A DNA stretch of 12,489 bases from Physocladia obscura (lineage: Eukaryota > Chytridiomycota > Chytridiomycetes > Chytridiales > Chytriomycetaceae): the NCBI GenBank assembly GCA_027596945.1, contig JADGJH010001018.1, positions 1 through 12,489 of the forward strand. Direction: 5' to 3'. A program made the translations under genes and the position numbers. The notes beneath the pieces are model-generated. The model was not told where the DNA came from. It did not search any database and worked only from the letters and a program-made list of their open reading frames with translations. Each line of letters opens with the position of its first letter. The stretch's first letter is position 1. Shown in pieces: positions 8,231 to 12,489 of the stretch.

Positions 8231-8523
8231 GCAATACCGCCTGTTTTTGTTTTTTATCTTCTGTGCAATTTACATAAAAAATATTCATTAAAAAATATTC
8301 TATTGTTTACTTGGTTTTTAGTTTTTCCTATTTCACAATAACAAAATGACGTCACTGATGATTTGAAGAGAATCATTGAATGGCGCAATCGTCATTGGAC
8401 AAAAAGACTTGGAAAAAGACCGAAATCAAAAAAAAAAAAAAAAATTGACCAAATCGGCGAGCGGACAAACGTAAAAAGAAACCATCAATCAATCAATCAA
8501 CTGCGAACAACAAAGAAACAATA
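8231..8523. promoter_or_regulatory. Promoter/leader region of Ecl1-like gene C
   Basis: A T-rich 3' flank of gene B is followed by a palindromic CRE at 8347-8354, an upstream ORF of 22 codons (8380-8448) that runs through a 17-A tract (8428-8444), and a short ATCA repeat (about 8483-8499) just before the start. No clear TATA box was seen downstream of the CRE. No other gene is seen. Confidence 0.4.
8347..8354 (+). promoter_or_regulatory. CRE (ATF/CREB) site TGACGTCA
   Basis: Perfect eight-base palindrome TGACGTCA, 170 nt upstream of the gene C ATG. It is the optimal binding site for ATF/CREB-type bZIP factors such as Atf1, the stress regulator of many fungi. Confidence 0.55.
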
Positions 8524-8961
8524 ATGAGCGGAAATATGAACGATGAATTTACGCAAGTCTGCTTTGTGTGCGAAAAGAAAATTGAGCACGATGGTGTGTA
8601 CTGCTCCATGGAATGCCTACGGACGGACTACAGTCAAATTCTTCCTCAAACAGCCAGCACTCCTTCCTACTCTGTCTGTTCTTCTATTCCTTCGTTTCCT
8701 CCGCGGGACTCAGAGCTTATGCAATGTATTCCGTCAACCAGAGTGAAAGCAATTCAAAGCTTTCAGTTTCCCTGGAAGCAACAACGGCAATCTGCACAGT
8801 TCTATGCTCCTCCGTCACCAACACTGTCATATGAGTCGTCCAACTCAGATTCGGCATCAATAGTGCGGAATATCACAAGCAGGCAGTACAATTATGATTT
8901 CCGTATGGTACAGGCAATTCTGGCACCCCCTTTTTCGCTGGAGTTCAAGTCACGGCCATGA
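8524..8961 (+). CDS. Small Ecl1-like zinc-binding protein C
   Basis: 145 aa, single exon. C13-x2-C16 and C27-x3-C31 (CFVCEKKIEHDGVYCSMEC) then LRTDY; nearly the same finger as gene B, indicating tandem duplication. The C-terminal half keeps YAPPSPTLSYESS and a terminal SLEFKSRP. The middle is Ser/Pro/Gln-rich and appears disordered. The start ATG at 8524 gives MSGNMNDEF; a second in-frame ATG at 8536 would give MNDEF and cannot be excluded. The stop lies only 86 bp before the TAF13 ATG. Function is inferred from family resemblance only. Confidence 0.78.
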   Translation: MSGNMNDEFTQVCFVCEKKIEHDGVYCSMECLRTDYSQILPQTASTPSYSVCSSIPSFPPRDSELMQCIPSTRVKAIQSFQFPWKQQRQSAQFYAPPSPTLSYESSNSDSASIVRNITSRQYNYDFRMVQAILAPPFSLEFKSRP

Positions 8962-9024
8962 ATAAGCAAGCAGAGTTTGCATTGGAATTCGATAACTGTT
9001 TTCCCACATTTATCTATTGTACAA

Positions 9025-9035
9025 AATAAAATAAA
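9025..9035 (+). terminator. Overlapping poly(A) signals of Ecl1-like gene C
   Basis: Two overlapping AATAAA hexamers (9025-9030 and 9030-9035), about 64 nt after the stop of gene C and 13 nt before the TAF13 ATG. Processing of gene C would therefore take place at or beyond the start of TAF13. Confidence 0.4.
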
Positions 9036-9047
9036 ATATTGAGAAAA

Positions 9048-9841
9048 ATGGAAAGTGAAGAGGATGACCAACAGCAACAGCGCCAACAGCCCCAACGACA
9101 ATCAGGCAACGCCGGGCCATCATCACATGCCAAAACAAACGCACGCGACGCCAAAGACAAGGAATCCGGCGGCCGGAAGAAAATATTTGGAAAAGACAGT
9201 TGAGTTGGCGCTTAAAATGAAAAACTTAAAAAAAAACGACAACTGACTGAGAAGAAAACCAACCAAGTACGGCCGATAATGTATGGATACGGTGACGTTA
9301 TTGATCCCGCCGATGACACAGTTGATGTTGTGGAAGATATGCTCATTATGTTCCTGGAAGACGTTGTTGCGTACCAACGTTTTTTCAAATCCCTTCTTTC
9401 CGTCCCCCTTCCTCCCCCGTAGTTAGTAATGATTCAATTCAGTGCGCAAAAGCTGTTTCTGCATCAAACACGGGCCGTATTCGTATCGCTGACATTACAT
9501 TTGCACTCCGCAAAGATCCACGCAAACTCGCCCGTGTACTCGAACTGATTGCGACCGAGAAGGAAATCGCCAAAGCGAGAAACGTTGGGGGCGAAGACGT
9601 GCAGATGAAGGGCCGTGCGGCAGGTGGAGCTTTCGATTTTGATCAGAACAAGCGTCGCAGAACCGATGACGATGATGACGATGACGATTATTATGGCGAG
9701 AAAAATAACGATGCGGCGTTCAGTGATGACACCAATGATTTCCCTACTTTAGCCGAAATTAAATTGCGTCAACAGCAGCAGCAACAAGTAAACAAAAGCA
9801 ACAACCCAGATGATGATTATGATGATATTTTGCTCGAATGA
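9048..9841 (+). CDS. TAF13: TAF13, TFIID histone-fold subunit, 3 exons
   Basis: Predicted 215 aa from exons 9048-9198, 9268-9365 and 9443-9841, phases consistent. The spliced core RKKIFGKDIRPIMYGYGD (43-60) aligns with RKRLFSKELRCMMYGFGD of human TAF13. It is followed by VEDMLIMFLEDV|CAKAVSASNTGRIRI and FALRKDPRKLARVLELI (103-119), the rest of the histone fold, which pairs with TAF11 in TFIID. The N-terminus is acidic and Gln-rich (MESEEDDQQQQ). The 85-residue tail has KRRRT, eight Asp in a row, DFPTLAEIKL, six Gln and a final DDDYDDILLE; metazoan TAF13 (124 aa) ends soon after the fold. Donors are GTTGAG and GTTGCG. A second frame (ATG 9064) also reads through exon 1 but breaks the RKKIFGKD alignment. 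It is convergent with SCC2, 182 bp between stops. Confidence 0.93.
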
Positions 9842-9942
9842 AAACGACACGGAAAATCAATATCTGAAGAAAATACCATAAAAAGAATCAATCGTTCATC
9901 TCTATTTCATTCAAAAAATTCAATAATGTTATAAATTCCTTT

Positions 9943-9948
9943 AATAAA
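9943..9948 (+). terminator. Poly(A) signal of TAF13
   Basis: AATAAA about 100 nt after the TAF13 stop, within the 182-bp gap to the convergent SCC2 stop. No equally clear minus-strand signal for SCC2 was seen, so the two 3' UTRs may overlap. Confidence 0.35.
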
Positions 9949-10023
9949 AATCTGACAGCAAAAAGAAGTAAAACTGCGCGAAACTGAAAACGTCTGAAAA
10001 AAAAAAGAACTAATTTTGTAATT

Positions 10024-12465
10024 TCAATCCTCTCCATCGTCTGAAGAAAGCTCAATGATTGACGCCCGGCTATGAGCACGTTTCGGACGCTCCGCTTGTC
10101 CTTCATATTCTGGAGACCCTCTTTTCAAGGGCCCCTTCATACTCGTTCGCCTGGCCTTTTTAGCAGTTGGGTTGCCCGATATTGATGCACGCTTCTTCCC
10201 CTTCACAGCTATTACCGCTGGCGCCAATACAGATTCCCTTGTGGGCGATTCGTTGCCAGAATGATCGGAAGAAAGTTCGACTCTAGCGTCAAACTCATCT
10301 TCATTATCCGAAGAATTCTCACCACTTCCCCGAACGTAGTAATCTGAGTCCATCAGTTCTGAAAACTAATTATTGCACTTTACTGTTAGAAACAGATATA
10401 AAAATGCACCATAAAAGTGACTAACTAAATCAAGTTGCTTTTTCATATCCTCAATTGTTGAGAGTTTTTGTGTGTCTGCATAGGGCCACCTTTTCCATGA
10501 AATTAGTGTCTCAGCAGAAGAGTTAACAATCGCAGGTCGTAATTTCTCAGTGTTTCTTGATGAGGCGTCGGCCGGCGCAAAAAGCCGGCATTTGCTGTTT
10601 TAAAGAGAAAATAGATCAGAATTAATGAAATAAATAGAATTCGAAAGCCAAACCTGTCAGATAACCCATACAGCTTCAAGAAGAAAGATTTAAGCATAAC
10701 TAAAATACCCATCAACACAGAAGCTTTCGCATTTAACTTCAATAATTCTGAATATTATCATGTTAATTTCTATTTGGTATCTTCTGAACAAGAAACTAAC
10801 CTTCATCGTTTTCATACAATCCTGCCTTAAGATCCTCGATAAACTTCAAAATTGTTTCTCCTGAAACAGACAAAATTTGGTAAATATGATGAATGATAAT
10901 CATCACTTCATCGACGCTTTTATAATTTAATGCTGCAAGTGTTTCGGCCGTAAAGCGTGCGAAGGGAATAACATTTTTATCCTGAATGCCATTGTTAAGA
11001 AAAGAAAAAACAAAACAAGAAAACAATTGCAATACCTCGTTTGTGCTTGAAAAATCAACGTCAAAACTTCTCACAAGAGTTGTCAAAAACTCGTTTCGCC
11101 GTTGCCGTTTCACCTGAATTTTTGCATACATGTTCTCCAAAAACGCCACAACACCCCCTCTTTGATAAGCAGCGCCATCATCACTGACTGACACTACTTT
11201 CGCATGAATATGATACCCATCAGCCCAAACCAATGCCGGCGCTACATTGGCGGGTAACGTTGCAGTGACGGCCTGAGCCAGGCTCATACGATATTCAAAT
11301 GCTTTTCGAACACACTCGCCAGTGCGACTGTGAATAAAAGTTTGGTGCTTTTCTGCAAGATTATCATAGACTAGTACTGCACGGTCACGAACAGATGGGA
11401 CAGGGCTAGTTTGCATTGCAACTACGTACGGAACGCACTAATAAATAAATAAATATAAACGATCAACAAAAGGTGGCAGATCAGAGAAAACGAAACCAAC
11501 CAAAAGAGGGTGAGCGAGACCTTGCTCAATAATAATGCAGATCGCGTCAAATGCTGTTGTGTTGAGAGTCTTATCGACACTCATAAGCCCTTCGAGGATA
11601 TAAGATAGATACATTTGCATGACGGCTGAACTGACACCAGCATCGGCCATTTCATCAGCGTTTCCAATCAAAACTTTGATGTCCACAGTTTTATTTGGCT
11701 CTGACGAAATCGCAGCTTCTAATGCGTTCATATATTTAACAAAAATTAAAAAAGGAAAAAAGAAACAAACTCAACTCTTAGCTATTTCCTCATTCATCAT
11801 CCGCAGTTGCTCCATTTTCAAAAATTCAACGAAAATTTTTATAAGTTCAATCTTGTGTGCAAGTAAACCATTCTTAAAAATTCCATTCATCAAAACCTGT
11901 GATTCGGTTTTTATCATCATACGTGGATGAGATATGAAAAGGTTTCCTGTTTATTGAAACTAAGCTGTTTGTTTCTTCCAAGTTTTAAACGGAAACAAAC
12001 CTAATGCTTGCAATGCAATTGATTTGAGTTCTGGAGACGCCAGAGGACCGGCAAACAGACTTACAAATGCACAAACAGATGCTAAAATATTTGGGAACGG
12101 TTCAACATCAGTTGCAGCTTGATCTGAAAACGAAAACTTGGTCAGCTTTTTTTAACTAAAAATAGTATTGACAAATAAAAAAGAAAAAGAAAAAAAGAGC
12201 AAGAGATTAAACCTTTCAAAAGTGATCGGAACTTGTCAAAGTCAAAGTTTCGAACTAACAGCGAGACAATAATCAATCCTCGTGCAATTGCCCTCGTATT
12301 CGCCGCGTTCAAAAAATTTGCTGCCCCAGTTTTTGCTGACGTGATCATTTGTTTGCATTTCTCGAAATTTTCCAAACAAGTTCGTAGCACTTTTGTTAGT
12401 TTGGCATAGTTGTGAGTCACACTATGCACGATATTCGTGAGACACGGGACAATCAGATTAACAAC
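10024..12465 (-). CDS. SCC2: SCC2/NIPBL/Mis4 cohesin loader, C-terminal 650 aa (5' part outside window)
   Basis: Nine exons: 12465-12213, 12123-12001, 11946-11776, 11718-11501, 11437-11036, 10981-10801, 10747-10654, 10594-10426, 10365-10024; all phases agree. The upstream intron runs off the right edge. HEAT-type helices fill the first part (LKSIALQALGNLFISHPRMM near residue 120). The Nipped-B C-terminal domain starts near 211 (VSSAVMQMYLSYILEGLM), with GLAHPLLCVPYVVAM (about 249-263), SVRDRAV, CVRKAFEYRMSLAQA and FARFTAETLA. YGLSDSKCR follows near 475. With Scc4/Mau2, which binds the missing N-terminus, SCC2 loads cohesin and stimulates its ATPase. The last 113 residues are Ser/acidic with a basic patch (KKARR) and end IIELSSDDGED, a SUMO-interaction-like motif. 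Seven of the eight complete introns have GTT donors; one 54-nt intron is stop-free and in frame. Confidence 0.92.
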
Positions 12466-12489
12466 CTGAAAAACAACAAAACATCAAGA
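12466..12489 (-). other. 3' end of an SCC2 intron at the window edge
   Basis: The minus strand reads a T-rich tract ending TTTTTCAG, directly before the exon that begins GTTGTTAATCTG. The donor and earlier exons lie outside the window. Confidence 0.75.

Noticed and set aside
9064..9246. TAF13 first exon read in the frame starting at ATG 9064
   Set aside because: It keeps phase with an acceptor at 9251 but gives no TAF13 similarity before RPIMYGYGD; the 9048 frame with the acceptor at 9267 restores RKKIFGKDIRPIMYGYGD.
10571..10589. GCCGGC-GCAAAAA-GCCGGC hairpin-like palindrome
   Set aside because: It lies in SCC2 coding sequence (CRLFAPADAS) and is a short GC-rich coincidence of palindromic words.
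1..12489. tRNA, rRNA, transposon ends, CRISPR arrays
   Set aside because: Looked for and not seen; repeats are limited to homopolymers, short tri/tetranucleotide runs and one 13-bp pair.

Overview
The window is nuclear DNA of a eukaryote with small, closely packed, intron-rich genes. I infer a fungus, probably an early-diverging lineage (Mucoromycota or similar). The reasons are the compact spacing, introns of about 48-152 nt, AT-rich spacers with long A/T runs, and a cluster of genes resembling the fungal Ecl1 zinc-binding family. Species cannot be told from the sequence. Gene models were built by hand: exons were joined where they restore a protein family's consensus and where reading phase is preserved. 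No database search was possible.

Layout. 1-786: no supported gene. 787-3075 (minus): eight-exon AtuA/DUF1446-type protein. 3138-5166 (minus): eight-exon NOP53, a 60S ribosome-assembly factor with the exosome-recruiting LFxID motif. 5167-5288: short divergent promoter region with a PAC-like element. 5289-6443 (plus): four-exon aldo-keto reductase whose last intron appears to be GC-AG. 6739-8961 (plus): three tandem intronless genes for small CxxC...CxxxC proteins (Ecl1-like), with bZIP-type sites and upstream ORFs before them. 9048-9841 (plus): three-exon TAF13, a TFIID histone-fold subunit with an added acidic/Gln tail. 10024-12465 and beyond the right edge (minus): the last nine exons of the cohesin loader SCC2/NIPBL/Mis4, ending in a SUMO-interaction-like motif.

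Most genes are unrelated housekeeping functions (ribosome assembly, transcription initiation, cohesin loading) with a metabolic enzyme and one uncharacterised enzyme-like protein. The Ecl1-like trio is the one lineage-specific expansion and the most interesting part. Across the 27 introns placed here, 16 have T at intron position +3 (GTT...), which is unusual and should be known before automatic gene prediction is trusted.
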